NCBI GenBank assembly: GCA_029856145.1
Contig: JAHQWK010000031.1
Span: 1 to 64,000 of the forward strand
From: Promethearchaeia archaeon
Lineage (GTDB): Archaea > Asgardarchaeota > Lokiarchaeia > Sigyniarchaeales > SOKP01
Direction of reading: 5' to 3'
DNA length: 64,000 nucleotides
The translations under genes were made by a program, and so were the position numbers. Shown here piece after piece: positions 53,030 to 62,838 of the stretch. Within the stretch, counting starts at the first letter, position 1, and each line of letters opens with the position of its first letter. A model generated the notes under the pieces. That model was not told where the DNA came from. It made no database searches and saw only the letters and a program-made list of their open reading frames with translations.

Positions 53030-54685
53030 GTGACTTTTATGGATAGACAAAGAATATTAAGAGAAGCTCAAAAAATTTCAAAACAATTTTCATTTTGGAT
53101 GGTTTCGGGCGATATATCACACTTATATGGATACGTTTATGAAACTCCTGAAAAAAAATATGAGTTAGAAATTAAATTCAATGAAGAATTTCCAAATACT
53201 CCGCCACAATTAATTTATCATAATGATATTAATGAATTATTAGGTACTTTTCAGCTCAATTTCTTAAATAATTGGACACCTAAATCCGATGTAGTTGATA
53301 TTGTTCATGAGCTTAAAGAGGCTATAGAAAAAGCTTTAGATATACCAAAAATGATTTCTGAAAAAATTATGATTCCCATTGAAGAAGAACATGATACTTC
53401 TGCTGAAAAAGAAGAATTTTTAACACCAGATCTAAATGCGTATCCACCAGATTTTGAATATAATGAATTTATTACCCCTTTAGATCCTACCAATGATATT
53501 TTTTATACATCAAAAGATCTCAAAACTTCAATAATTGAGAATTCAGTTGATGAATCTAAAACTCCTCTCCGACAAGATTTTGTTGATGAAGGAGCACCAA
53601 TTAGTGTTGAAATCAATACTGAATTGAGTTTAATTCAGCAAGAATATGCTTATGATCAATACAATACTAAAGAAGCTGAAATAAATGTTTATGTTACTAT
53701 AACTCTTACAAGTACATTTATAATTACAATAGATTTTACGAGGTTCCCAGAAAGACCAATTATTACATTCCCAAATGAATTAGGCAAAATTTTAGGGGAC
53801 CCTTACAAAACTTTGGACACTTTAAGACAATGGGATTCTAAAAAACCATCTCATATTATTGATATCCTGCATGAGTTAGAGAAAAAATTATTTTTCATTA
53901 AAGAAATTGAAGTTCAATTAAAAAAAATATCAGGAGAATATCAATGTGAAAAGATCCCTAATAGCTTGACTGCTCTAAAAGTTCATTTATTAACCTACGG
54001 TTTTAAAGAATATAATTTGAGTATTGATCTTGAGGCTTATCCTAAACCATCAACTATTGATTTATCATCAGAGTTGCAGGAAATCATTCATATCCCAATT
54101 ACAGAATTAAACACTTATAAAAATTGGAAAGAGAATGAGTCTGAACCAGTAGAAATTTTAAGAGAAATATCTTGGTTAGTTGATAAAAATTCAAGAATTA
54201 ATTTTGAAATTGATTTATTAAAAGATCATTACAAAAATATAAAATATGACCCATTAACAGCAACTTTACACATCGAAATGAAAGGTAAAATGAAAACTGA
54301 AGATCTTACTTTTGAATTTCAGATTAATTTGCCAATTGATTATCCAATGAAAATGCCTGAAGTGAGAGTAGTAAATGAATTTGAACTTGAAGCTCATGAA
54401 AAAATAAAGAATGATTTACATGCTTCCTTCAGTGACTTCTTTGGAGAATGGACGCCCTTTAGTTATCTTATTGATTTATTTAATTTAATTTCTAAAAAGA
54501 TTTTCGAAGTATCAGTAGTTTCATGTGTCATATGTCATAAAATTGAATGCCCTAGCTGTACAAAAAAAATAGCTGGTGAGGACAATTGTCATGCGGAATG
54601 CCCACATTGTAATCGAGCATATCATAAACACTGTTGGGAACAAACAATTAAATCATTTGGCAAATGTGGTTTCTGTTTAAGGTAA
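53030..54685 (+). CDS. Poly-RWD/UEV protein with C-terminal RING-like domain (candidate E3 or E2-assembly protein)
   Basis: 551 residues. Four E2/RWD-like folds are visible: about 1-105 (YELEIKFNEEFPNTPPQL, NNWTPKSDVVDIVHEL), 191-295 (FIITIDFTRFPERPIITFP, LRQWDSKKPSHIIDILHEL), 295-388 (NLSIDLEAYPKPSTIDL, YKNWKENESEPVEILREI) and 390-495 (FEFQINLPIDYPMKMPEV, GEWTPFSYLIDLFNLI). Each keeps the Pro-rich turn and the Trp plus final helix but none has the catalytic Cys. Residues 499-549 carry C499, C502, C507, C510, C524, C527, H532, C535, C546 and C549, a RING-H2-like zinc domain. The start may be GTG at 53030 or ATG at 53039. Confidence 0.8.
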   Translation: MTFMDRQRILREAQKISKQFSFWMVSGDISHLYGYVYETPEKKYELEIKFNEEFPNTPPQLIYHNDINELLGTFQLNFLNNWTPKSDVVDIVHELKEAIEKALDIPKMISEKIMIPIEEEHDTSAEKEEFLTPDLNAYPPDFEYNEFITPLDPTNDIFYTSKDLKTSIIENSVDESKTPLRQDFVDEGAPISVEINTELSLIQQEYAYDQYNTKEAEINVYVTITLTSTFIITIDFTRFPERPIITFPNELGKILGDPYKTLDTLRQWDSKKPSHIIDILHELEKKLFFIKEIEVQLKKISGEYQCEKIPNSLTALKVHLLTYGFKEYNLSIDLEAYPKPSTIDLSSELQEIIHIPITELNTYKNWKENESEPVEILREISWLVDKNSRINFEIDLLKDHYKNIKYDPLTATLHIEMKGKMKTEDLTFEFQINLPIDYPMKMPEVRVVNEFELEAHEKIKNDLHASFSDFFGEWTPFSYLIDLFNLISKKIFEVSVVSCVICHKIECPSCTKKIAGEDNCHAECPHCNRAYHKHCWEQTIKSFGKCGFCLR

Positions 54686-54990
54686 AAGTGATTTTCATTT
54701 ATATTTAATTTATCATTAGTATTCAGAATTGAATCGGTTAATATACTTATTTTCAGTAGAATTAAATTTAATTGATTATTGTTCAACTTTTAAAAAATTT
54801 GAAAGAACTAAAAAATGATTTTGTTCACAGGAATTCTAACTTAGAATAATGCCCAATTCAAAGATAGAACCTTCTATTGAATGATATTATGTTATTCTTA
54901 AATTTAAAGTCCCCATATATAAGTTTTTAGATGAATTAATTAAATTTTTTAATTTGTACTTATTATTATAAACATTCACATTTTCACTAG
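54686..54990. other. AT-rich intergenic region with ileS promoter
   Basis: 305 bases. A TATA-like TTATTATTATAAAC at about 54960-54972 lies about 25 bases before the ileS ATG, which predicts a leaderless or nearly leaderless transcript. Nothing else was noticed. Confidence 0.35.
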
Positions 54991-56103
54991 ATGGTTTTCG
55001 TGGAAGAATTGGATAAAAAACTGAATTTAATAGATCTAGAAGAAAAAATCCTAAATTACTGGAAAGAACAAGATACATATTCTTTAATTAGGAAAAAAGA
55101 AGAAGGAAAGGAAATTTGGCGATTTATTGATGGACCTCCTTATACTACTGGAGCCATTCATCTTGGAACAGCATGGAATAAGATTTTAAAAGATTATTTA
55201 ATAAAATATAAACGGATGAATGGTTTTAAAGTTACAGATACACCCGGTTATGATACTCATGGATTACCAATCGAAGTTCAAATGGAAAAGGAATTAGGTA
55301 TTAAAAACAAGCAGGAGATTCAAGAATATGGTATAGATAAATTCATTAAGAGCTGTAAGGAATTCGCTTTAAAAAACTTAGCAATAATGAATGTTCAGTT
55401 TAAAAGATTAGGCTGTTATTTCTGGGATTGGGAAAATCCTTATATCACTTTTAGAAATAGTTATATTGAGGGAATATGGTGGACTTTGAAGAAAGCTTGG
55501 GAAAATGATTTACTTTATAAGTTTTATCGCCCTTTAAATTGTTGCCCTCGATGTGCAACAGCTTTAGCAAAACATGAGCATGAATATAAAAATATTAAGG
55601 ATACAAGTTTATTCTTAAAAATTAAATCAAAAGATATAGATGATACATATTTTATTATTTGGACTACTACACCTTGGACATTGGTAGCTAATTCAGCGAT
55701 AATGGTAAATCCTATTGCAGAGTATGCTAAAGTTTATATAGAAGATCTTAAAGAATATTGGATATTATCAAAAAATTCAATAACCCATTTAATTTCTGGG
55801 GAATTAGGTCATAAATATAAAATTATAGAAGATTACTTTGGAGAAGAATTAGAAGGAAAAAAATATATACATCCTTTATTGGATGAGGTTCCGTACCAAC
55901 GAGAACTCGCAAAAGAAAATGAAAAAGTCCATTCAATAATCCTTTCTGAAGAATATGTTTCAGCATTAGAGGGAGTTGGCTTAGTTCATATGGCACCCGG
56001 ACATGGACCTGAAGATTTTGAAGTCGGTGTAGCAAACAATATACCGATTTTCAATCCTGTAAGTATTAGAGGAATTTATAAAAAAGAGGCAGGACAATTC
56101 TAG
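54991..56103 (+). CDS. ileS: Isoleucyl-tRNA synthetase, N-terminal part (ends at in-frame TAG)
   Basis: 370 residues. PPYTTGAIHLGTAWNKILKD near 47 is the class I HIGH motif (HLGT) and TDTPGYDTHGLPIE near 83 is a hallmark of IleRS. ISLE-type editing-domain sequence follows (FIIWTTTPWTLVANSAIMVNP near 220; GLVHMAPGHGPEDFEVG near 330). The frame then meets TAG at 56101-56103 and continues without shift in the next entry. Together the two parts give about 1047 codons, the normal length for archaeal IleRS, so nothing but that one codon is abnormal. Confidence 0.88.
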   Translation: MVFVEELDKKLNLIDLEEKILNYWKEQDTYSLIRKKEEGKEIWRFIDGPPYTTGAIHLGTAWNKILKDYLIKYKRMNGFKVTDTPGYDTHGLPIEVQMEKELGIKNKQEIQEYGIDKFIKSCKEFALKNLAIMNVQFKRLGCYFWDWENPYITFRNSYIEGIWWTLKKAWENDLLYKFYRPLNCCPRCATALAKHEHEYKNIKDTSLFLKIKSKDIDDTYFIIWTTTPWTLVANSAIMVNPIAEYAKVYIEDLKEYWILSKNSITHLISGELGHKYKIIEDYFGEELEGKKYIHPLLDEVPYQRELAKENEKVHSIILSEEYVSALEGVGLVHMAPGHGPEDFEVGVANNIPIFNPVSIRGIYKKEAGQF

Positions 56104-56106
56104 GGA

Positions 56107-58137
56107 ATGTATGTTTTTGATGCCAATAATAAGATTTTAGATTTACTAAAGAAGAAGGGAATGCTTATTTTAACTAATGAAATCGAACATGAGTATGCAC
56201 ACTGTTGGAGATGTGATTCAAGATTGATTTATAGAGCTACACATCAATGGTTCTTTAAAACAGAAAGTTTAATTCCAAAATTACTTGAAAAGAATGAAGA
56301 AATATATTGGATACCTGATTGGGCTGGAAGTAGATGGTTTAAAAGTTGGCTAACGACTCTAAAAGATTGGTGTATATCAAGACAACGCTTTTGGGGTATT
56401 CCTTTAAATGTTTGGATATGTGATAATGAAGAATGTGAAGATATTATAGTAATTGGATCTAGAAAAGAATTACAGGATATTGCTGGGGAATGTCCTGAGG
56501 ATTTACATAGACCTTGGATAGATCAAGTTACATGGAAATGTAAAAAATGTAATAAAGGTACCATGAAAAGAATTCCTGATATTCTAGATGTATGGTTAGA
56601 TTCTGGATCAGTTATGTGGGCCGCTCAAGAAATTTATGATGGTGAGAGTCATTATGATACTTGGGTGCCAGCAGATTTTATAATAGAGGGAAAAGATCAA
56701 ATCAGAGGATGGTTTAATAGTTTATTAAATAGTGCCATGGTATCCTCAGGTCGTAAGAATTACAACGCTTGTTATATGCATGGTTGGGTGTTAATGGAAA
56801 AAGCTAAAATGAGTAAATCAAAAGGCACGGCAATAAATCCTGAAGATCTTATAGAAGGTACAATTCCAGAACTACAGAAAAAAAAGTCTTTCTCTAATAT
56901 TAAAGGAGCTGAAACATTTCGATTTTATTGTATCGGTGTAACTCAACCTGGTCGAGATTTCAATTTTAATCTTAAAGAATATACGGATACATACAAAACT
57001 ATTAATACAATTTGGAATGTCTATGTGTATGCCAATGAAAAACTTAATTTAGCTGAATTCAATCCCTCAAAGAATAAATTAGATATAAAAATGATAAGTA
57101 GATTAGATAAGTGGATAATCTCAAGATTAAATTCTGCTATTAAGAAGATAACAGAATTGTCAGATGAATACAAGCTTCCATGGATTACAGGGGAACTAAG
57201 AGATTTAATTGTAAATGATATAAGCAGATGGTATATAATGTTAAATCGAGAAAAACTCGATATATATTCAGAAGATCCTAATAAATTATTAATAATGGCA
57301 GTTCTTTATCGCGTGTTGTATCAGGTTTTATTATTATTAGCACCCATTAATCCAATGATAAGCGAAGAAATTTTTCTCAAAATGTTTAAATCACACTTAA
57401 AATCAATTGGTTTTGAAGAAACAGAAAGCATTCATTTACAAGATTGGCCTGAATATGATGAGGAAATGATTCAATTAGAATTAGAAAAACAAATGCATTT
57501 TACACAGGAATTAATAGAAATTATTAGGGCAATAAAGGGTGAAAACAGAATAAGATTACGGTGGCCAAATAAAAAAATCATTATAGAGGCAAAAGAAGAT
57601 ATGCCGGAAATAGAATTTCCTGAGATTATTAAGAAAGTTGGAAATGTAAAAGAATTAGAAATAGTAAAATCAGTTAAACCGTCAGATCATTTTATTAAAG
57701 CTGAATCTAAATTCTGTAACGTTTACTTAGACACATCTATTGATGATGCCCTATTATCTGAACGAATAGTAAATGATTTGATAAGAAATATTCAATTTAT
57801 CCGCAAAAAACACGGATATAAGGTTGGAGAAAAAATAATCTTGAAGATAGGAACTGAAACTGAATATTTGAAAGATTTTCTTGATAGAAATCAAAGAATA
57901 ATTGTAGAAAAAATAAATGTTGAAAACCTTGAAATCCTCTCTGAAGATCTTTCTGAAGAGAAAAATACAATTTTTGGCTATTTAAATACATGCCCAAATA
58001 GAGATTGCTCTGCGGCTTTAAAAGATAATATAATTACGAAATTAAAGAAAACACCTGAAATCGAATGCCCACATTGTAAATCTAAAATAAACGCGAATAT
58101 AATTAAAACAATTAAATTTAATTTTAAGAGAAAATAA
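56107..58137 (+). CDS. ileS: Isoleucyl-tRNA synthetase, C-terminal part (same frame, after TAG)
   Basis: 676 residues, in the same frame as the previous entry, separated only by TAG and one codon. It begins GMYVFDANNKILDLLKK, the usual IleRS continuation of the editing domain. KAKMSKSKGTAINPEDLI near 235 is the KMSKS loop. Zinc-binding CxxC pairs (CDNEECEDI and CKKCNKG; CPNRDCSA and CPHCKSK at the end) and the anticodon-binding helical domain are all present. The first ATG used here is internal and has no ribosome-binding site, so independent translation is unlikely. The gene is probably one unit with a read-through, recoded or mistakenly called TAG. Confidence 0.85.
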   Translation: MYVFDANNKILDLLKKKGMLILTNEIEHEYAHCWRCDSRLIYRATHQWFFKTESLIPKLLEKNEEIYWIPDWAGSRWFKSWLTTLKDWCISRQRFWGIPLNVWICDNEECEDIIVIGSRKELQDIAGECPEDLHRPWIDQVTWKCKKCNKGTMKRIPDILDVWLDSGSVMWAAQEIYDGESHYDTWVPADFIIEGKDQIRGWFNSLLNSAMVSSGRKNYNACYMHGWVLMEKAKMSKSKGTAINPEDLIEGTIPELQKKKSFSNIKGAETFRFYCIGVTQPGRDFNFNLKEYTDTYKTINTIWNVYVYANEKLNLAEFNPSKNKLDIKMISRLDKWIISRLNSAIKKITELSDEYKLPWITGELRDLIVNDISRWYIMLNREKLDIYSEDPNKLLIMAVLYRVLYQVLLLLAPINPMISEEIFLKMFKSHLKSIGFEETESIHLQDWPEYDEEMIQLELEKQMHFTQELIEIIRAIKGENRIRLRWPNKKIIIEAKEDMPEIEFPEIIKKVGNVKELEIVKSVKPSDHFIKAESKFCNVYLDTSIDDALLSERIVNDLIRNIQFIRKKHGYKVGEKIILKIGTETEYLKDFLDRNQRIIVEKINVENLEILSEDLSEEKNTIFGYLNTCPNRDCSAALKDNIITKLKKTPEIECPHCKSKINANIIKTIKFNFKRK

Positions 58138-58154
58138 TTTTCTTACTGAATAGA

Positions 58155-59198
58155 CTAAACTCCATATTTTTTATAATAATCTAACCAATACTCAAACATA
58201 TCTCTGAGAGTTTCTTCTATCGGAATCGAAACATCCCATCCTAATTCATTTTTAATTTTTGAATTATCCCCAAGAATAACATCTTCATCAGTCTTTCTTA
58301 ATTTATGGGAGACGTTTTCCTTTACTTCAATTTTTTTTAAAGAAAAACTTAGAGCAATATCTAAAATTTGGCGAATTTGAAGCTTTTTGCTAGAGCAAAT
58401 ATTATAAGTTTCTCCAGGTATTCCCATTGTTGCTGCTAACCAAATTGCTTTAAGTGAGTCTTTTATTTCAGTAAAATCCCTATAAGGCTCAAGATTTCCC
58501 ACTTCTATTACGGGTTCTGACAAACCTAATTCGATTTGTGCTACTTTTCTAATAAAATCTGAAGTTGCATCTCCTTTCCTTCTAGGACCTGTTTGATTAA
58601 AAAATCTAAGATTGATAACTTCAATTCCAAAATTAATAAAATATTGACGAGCAAGTAGTTCAGTTGCTACTTTACTAATTCCATAAGGATGAATCGCTAA
58701 TAGCGGATCAGATTCTTTTAATGGTCTATTGATTGATGTAGTCGTTCCATATTCCGCACTTGTGCAAGCAACTATAACTCTAGTTTTAATATTATGTTTT
58801 TTAATTGCTTCAAATACATTTATAGTTCCTATTACATTTGTTTCTATAGTATCCACCGGGTCTTCCCATGAAGGCATTACTAATGGTTGTGCTCCAAAAT
58901 GAAATAAAAATTTTGGTTTAGTTTCTGCTATTATTTTTTCTAATAATTGAGCATTTTTTATATCGCATTCAAATATTCTTAATTTTTTATTATTAGTTGG
59001 GATTTCAATGTTTTCGTTGAAAATTCTTGTCTTTTCATTTTCTGAGAAATTTAGTTTTTCATCTGTATAATGAGATAAATTTCTATACATTTGATTAGGT
59101 CTCTCTAAACCATATACCGTATAATTTTTTTCAATACAGAAATCAGTTAGATGAGACCCTATAAAACCGTTTGCTCCTGAAATGAGTATTCTTTCCAT
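58155..59198 (-). CDS. NAD-dependent sugar epimerase/dehydratase (GDP-mannose 4,6-dehydratase-like)
   Basis: 347 residues, extended SDR. ILISGANGFIGSHLTDF at the N-terminus; HFGAQPLVMPSWEDP near 105; CTSAEYG near 147; Y-G-I-S-K near 175; LRFFNQTGPRRKGDATSDFI near 200, where N-x-T-G-P-R-R is a GMD/RMD-type signature. It would make a 4-keto-6-deoxy or reduced deoxy sugar nucleotide. It lies 32 bases downstream of the next epimerase gene on the same strand. Confidence 0.8.
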   Translation of the reverse strand: MERILISGANGFIGSHLTDFCIEKNYTVYGLERPNQMYRNLSHYTDEKLNFSENEKTRIFNENIEIPTNNKKLRIFECDIKNAQLLEKIIAETKPKFLFHFGAQPLVMPSWEDPVDTIETNVIGTINVFEAIKKHNIKTRVIVACTSAEYGTTTSINRPLKESDPLLAIHPYGISKVATELLARQYFINFGIEVINLRFFNQTGPRRKGDATSDFIRKVAQIELGLSEPVIEVGNLEPYRDFTEIKDSLKAIWLAATMGIPGETYNICSSKKLQIRQILDIALSFSLKKIEVKENVSHKLRKTDEDVILGDNSKIKNELGWDVSIPIEETLRDMFEYWLDYYKKYGV

Positions 59199-59230
59199 TT
59201 TAAAATCCTAATAATTTTTATTCAAACGTT

Positions 59231-60364
59231 TTATTTTAATAATCCTTTTTCTTTTAATTCTAACATAGCCTTATGTGAATGTTCTTGAAAATCCTCTTTT
59301 TGAATTTTGATCCATTCTATTAAATCCTCTATCCCTTCTTTAAAAGTAATTGTTGGTGAAAATCCTAATTTATTTTTTATTTTAGAAATATCTGCAACGC
59401 AATGTCTAATATCACCAATTCTAAATTGCTGGTTATAAATGGGATTTAATTTTGGATTTATTTTCTTTGAAATAATTTCTGCAACTTCCTTTATTGTAAT
59501 TGGTGTGCCTGTACCAACGTTAAAAATCTCACCATTTGCAGCATTTTTTTCTATAGCAAGAATTAAGGCTTGACACACATCATTTACATTTACAAAATCG
59601 CGTGTTTGATTTCCGTCCTCAAAAACAATTGGAGGTTTTCCATGAAGTGCTCTGGTGCTAAATATTGAACAGACTCCTGTGTATGGGTTTGAAAGGGCTT
59701 GTCTTGTACCATAAACTAAGAAAAATCTTAAAATTGTTGTATTAATTCCATACGTATTACCAATCATAAAACTCAGTTTTTCTTGAGCTTGTTTAGAGAA
59801 GGCATAAATTGAACTAGGATTTAATGGTGAATTTTCATCAGTCAATAGAGTTTTAACTTTGGATCCACATTTAGGGCAATTAAGCTCCCAATCTTTATGT
59901 TTCAATTGATCTAATAATCTTAATTTTGGGAAAACTACTCCACATTTATTACATTGAGATTTAGCTTCTCCATATACCGTGTTAGAGGATGCTATAATAA
60001 CTTTTTCAACATTATGTTCACTATTTACTAATATATCAAACAAGTTCGCCAAACCATGTATATTATTGTCAACATATTTTTCTATTTGATACATTGATTG
60101 TCCAACACCAACACTAGCTGCCAAATGAAAAATAATCTCATTCTCTTTTACTAAATCCTCCAATTTTTTATAATCAGTTACCGAACCTCGGAAAAATTTA
60201 GAATCTTTATTTAAGTAAGAAGGAGGATTATCAGTTTTTCCGTGGACTTGTTCTTCTAAAGTATCAAGAATTGAAACTTCATACTCCTTTTGCTCAATTA
60301 ATTTATCAACTAAATGTGATCCAATAAAACCTGCTCCACCAGTAATTAATACTTTTTTTGTCAT
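59231..60364 (-). CDS. NAD-dependent epimerase with internal zinc site (dTDP-L-rhamnose 4-epimerase-like)
   Basis: 377 residues. ITGGAGFIGSHLVDKL binds NAD and SIYAFSKQAQ gives catalytic Y187 and K191. Inserted between the catalytic serine region (SSNTVYGEA) and the Tyr are two CxxC pairs, C138/C141 and C163/C166, which should bind zinc. This Cys-rich insert is typical of the WbiB/TllE type dTDP-L-rhamnose 4-epimerases. Together with the fusion protein and the RmlD-like enzyme it points to rhamnose- or talose-type sugars in the glycan. Confidence 0.78.
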   Translation of the reverse strand: MTKKVLITGGAGFIGSHLVDKLIEQKEYEVSILDTLEEQVHGKTDNPPSYLNKDSKFFRGSVTDYKKLEDLVKENEIIFHLAASVGVGQSMYQIEKYVDNNIHGLANLFDILVNSEHNVEKVIIASSNTVYGEAKSQCNKCGVVFPKLRLLDQLKHKDWELNCPKCGSKVKTLLTDENSPLNPSSIYAFSKQAQEKLSFMIGNTYGINTTILRFFLVYGTRQALSNPYTGVCSIFSTRALHGKPPIVFEDGNQTRDFVNVNDVCQALILAIEKNAANGEIFNVGTGTPITIKEVAEIISKKINPKLNPIYNQQFRIGDIRHCVADISKIKNKLGFSPTITFKEGIEDLIEWIKIQKEDFQEHSHKAMLELKEKGLLK

Positions 60365-60582
60365 AAATTGTTTTTAAATCTAATTTTAGATGTTTTAATT
60401 GTTCATAAGTTTTTATTGAAATTAAAGAATATGATAAATGTGAAACATTTTGGAGAGTATTTACTGAATTTAATTAAACTAGAAAACAGATAAGTTATAA
60501 AATTAAATAATAATCAAATTTTTTAACGATTTAATATGAAAGAATTTGATATAACAATATTTTACCACTAATAGAAAAAACT

Positions 60583-61593
60583 ATGATTATTCGTTCAAAA
60601 GCACCATTTAGAGTTAGTTTTGGCGGTGGAGGAACAGATATGGCTCCATATTGCATTGAACATGGAGGATGTGTTATAAGTACAACGATAGACCGTCATG
60701 TCTATATAACTCTGAAACCTAGAACTGATAAAAAGGTATCCCTTTTTTCAATTAATCTAAATAGACAATTTATTTTTGAAATTGGAGATAGGGATTATTC
60801 TACCGAATTTGAATTATTCAAAGGTATTTTTAATGTTTTAGAAGTGAAAGATGGATTTGATATCATATTTTATTCAGAACTTCCTGTTGGTTCTGGAATG
60901 GGAGGATCATCATCTTTGTCTGTGGCATTAATAGGTGCTTTAAATACATACTACAAATTAGGACTTTCTAAATATGAAATTGCTCAAAAAGCATGTGATA
61001 TTGAACGAATTGAGTTAAAACAGAAAGGAGGATATCAAGATCAATTTGCTGCAGCTTATGGGGGTTTTAATTTTATAGAATTTACAGATGATGTAAATAT
61101 AGTTCCCGTAATTGCTAGCGAGGAAATGATCAATGAGCTCCAATTTCGTTTAATCCTATGTTATGTAGGAGGTTCTCATTTCTCTTCTAACATCCAAGAT
61201 GAAGTATTAAAAGGTTATGAAATTGAGAAAAAAACCTATATGGAGGCCATGCAAGATTTAAAAAACGTTGCTCATTCTATGAAAATTATTGTAGAATCCA
61301 ATAATTTAAATCGATTGAATGAATTTGGACAACTCTTACATGGAGGATGGTTAGCAAAAAAGAGTTTAAGCAATAAAATATCTAACAAAAATATTGAAAA
61401 TTTTTATATAACTTCAAGGAAGTTTGGGGTTCTTGGAGGAAAATTATTAGGCGCTGGAGGTGGAGGACATCTATTACTCTTTTCAGATTCTAGCAAGAAA
61501 CATATTGTTATTCAAGAGTTGGAAAAAATAGGTGGAGTAATTGTTAATTTTCATTTTAACCCTAAAGGACTTGAAGTGTGGAAAATAATTTAG
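60583..61593 (+). CDS. hddA: D-glycero-D-manno-heptose 7-phosphate kinase (GHMP family)
   Basis: 336 residues. APFRVSFGGGGTDMAPYC at the N-terminus and LPVGSGMGGSSSLSVALIGAL near 105 (GHMP ATP loop) plus GGKLLGAGGGGHLLLF near 285 match HddA. It phosphorylates heptose 7-phosphate at C1. It heads an operon with gmhA, an rpe-like gene, gmhB and a transaldolase gene and ends with TAG. Confidence 0.88.
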   Translation: MIIRSKAPFRVSFGGGGTDMAPYCIEHGGCVISTTIDRHVYITLKPRTDKKVSLFSINLNRQFIFEIGDRDYSTEFELFKGIFNVLEVKDGFDIIFYSELPVGSGMGGSSSLSVALIGALNTYYKLGLSKYEIAQKACDIERIELKQKGGYQDQFAAAYGGFNFIEFTDDVNIVPVIASEEMINELQFRLILCYVGGSHFSSNIQDEVLKGYEIEKKTYMEAMQDLKNVAHSMKIIVESNNLNRLNEFGQLLHGGWLAKKSLSNKISNKNIENFYITSRKFGVLGGKLLGAGGGGHLLLFSDSSKKHIVIQELEKIGGVIVNFHFNPKGLEVWKII

Positions 61594-61625
61594 AATTATT
61601 ATAACTTAATAAAAGAGATGATAAT

Positions 61626-62192
61626 ATGGAAAATGAAATTATTTCAATTTTAGATGAGAGTATTAAAGTTAAAGAAGCAATAAAAAACTTAACACCGACT
61701 ATAGCAAAAATCTCCGAAGCAATAGTAAATGCTTATAAGAAAAAGAAAAAAGTTGTTCTCTTTGGTAATGGTGGAAGTGCTGCAGACGCACAACATATAG
61801 CTGCTGAATTTGTGGGAAAATTCTACAAAGACCGAGATTCACTTCCTTCTTTAGCATTTAATACAAATACTTCTGTTCTTACAGCAACAGCTAATGATTA
61901 TGGTTATGATTTAGTATTTGAAAGGCAAGTATCTTCGTTTGTAGAGAAAGGAGATATTGCTATTGGAATTAGCACTTCTGGTAATTCACCGAATGTGATA
62001 AAAGGTTTATTGAAAGCTCATGAGAAAGGAGCAGTAACAATAGGCTTTACAGGCCAAAAACCAAATAAAATTGAGGAAATAGCTGATCTTTGCTTAAAAA
62101 TACCATCAACCGATACTCCAAGAATCCAAGAAGGGCATATAACAGTAGGACATATTATATGTTATTTAGTTGAGAAAGAACTTTTTGAGTAA
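61626..62192 (+). CDS. gmhA: Sedoheptulose 7-phosphate isomerase
   Basis: 188 residues, SIS domain. LFGNGGSAADAQHIAAEFVGKFYKDR near 46 and GISTSGNSPNVIKGLLKAH near 118 are the GmhA phosphosugar-binding stretches; DTPRIQEGHITVGHIICYLVE near 162 carries the conserved Gln/His active-site region. It converts sedoheptulose 7-phosphate to D-glycero-D-manno-heptose 7-phosphate. It follows hddA by 32 bases. Confidence 0.92.
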   Translation: MENEIISILDESIKVKEAIKNLTPTIAKISEAIVNAYKKKKKVVLFGNGGSAADAQHIAAEFVGKFYKDRDSLPSLAFNTNTSVLTATANDYGYDLVFERQVSSFVEKGDIAIGISTSGNSPNVIKGLLKAHEKGAVTIGFTGQKPNKIEEIADLCLKIPSTDTPRIQEGHITVGHIICYLVEKELFE

Positions 62193-62202
62193 TCGATTAT
62201 TT

Positions 62203-62838
62203 ATGAAAAAAATTGCAGTTTCTATTCATGCTATAGAAAACTTTACTGTGGATATTTTAAAGGGGCTGGAAGGTTTCGATTACATTCATGTAGATTTCAT
62301 GGATGGTATATTTGTAAATAATAAAAATAAAAATCTAGATGTTTTTCAAAAAATAAAAGAAACTTATAATATTCCTATAATAGCCCATTTAATGGTAATT
62401 AATCCATTTGATTATATTAAAAAAATTATTAATTATATTGATATATTCTTATTTCATTTTGAAATTGATAATAATAAAGATGTTATAATAAAAGAAATAA
62501 GAAATTATAATAAAAAAGTTGGTCTTGCTATAAATCCAGAAACAAATATTAGTGAAATTATACCCTATCTAAATAAAATTGATCTTATCTTAGTAATGAG
62601 TGTAAAACCTGGTTGGTCAGGTCAGAAATTTCTAATGAGTTCTATAGAGAGGGTAAATAAATTAGCTCAATATAAGAATAAATATGATTTTATTATTGAT
62701 ATTGATGGGGGAATTAATCTAACAAACGCAAAACTATTAAAAAACACAGATATATTGACAAGCTCAAGCACCATTTTAAAAGCTAAGGATCCCAATAAAA
62801 TTATTAAATTGCTTAGATTTTCTGATGAAAATGAGTGA
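62203..62838 (+). CDS. Ribulose-phosphate 3-epimerase-like protein
   Basis: 211 residues from the ATG at 62203; a longer frame reaches back to TTG at 62170 and overlaps gmhA, but the ATG start aligns with family starts. HVDFMDGIF near 31, AHLMV near 64, MSVKPGWSGQKF near 133 and IDIDGGI near 168 match RPE metal ligands and the phosphate loop; the usual MSVEPGF has Lys in place of Glu. In this operon it may supply or interconvert pentulose/ketose phosphates for heptose synthesis. Overlaps gmhB by 14 bases. Confidence 0.75.
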   Translation: MKKIAVSIHAIENFTVDILKGLEGFDYIHVDFMDGIFVNNKNKNLDVFQKIKETYNIPIIAHLMVINPFDYIKKIINYIDIFLFHFEIDNNKDVIIKEIRNYNKKVGLAINPETNISEIIPYLNKIDLILVMSVKPGWSGQKFLMSSIERVNKLAQYKNKYDFIIDIDGGINLTNAKLLKNTDILTSSSTILKAKDPNKIIKLLRFSDENE

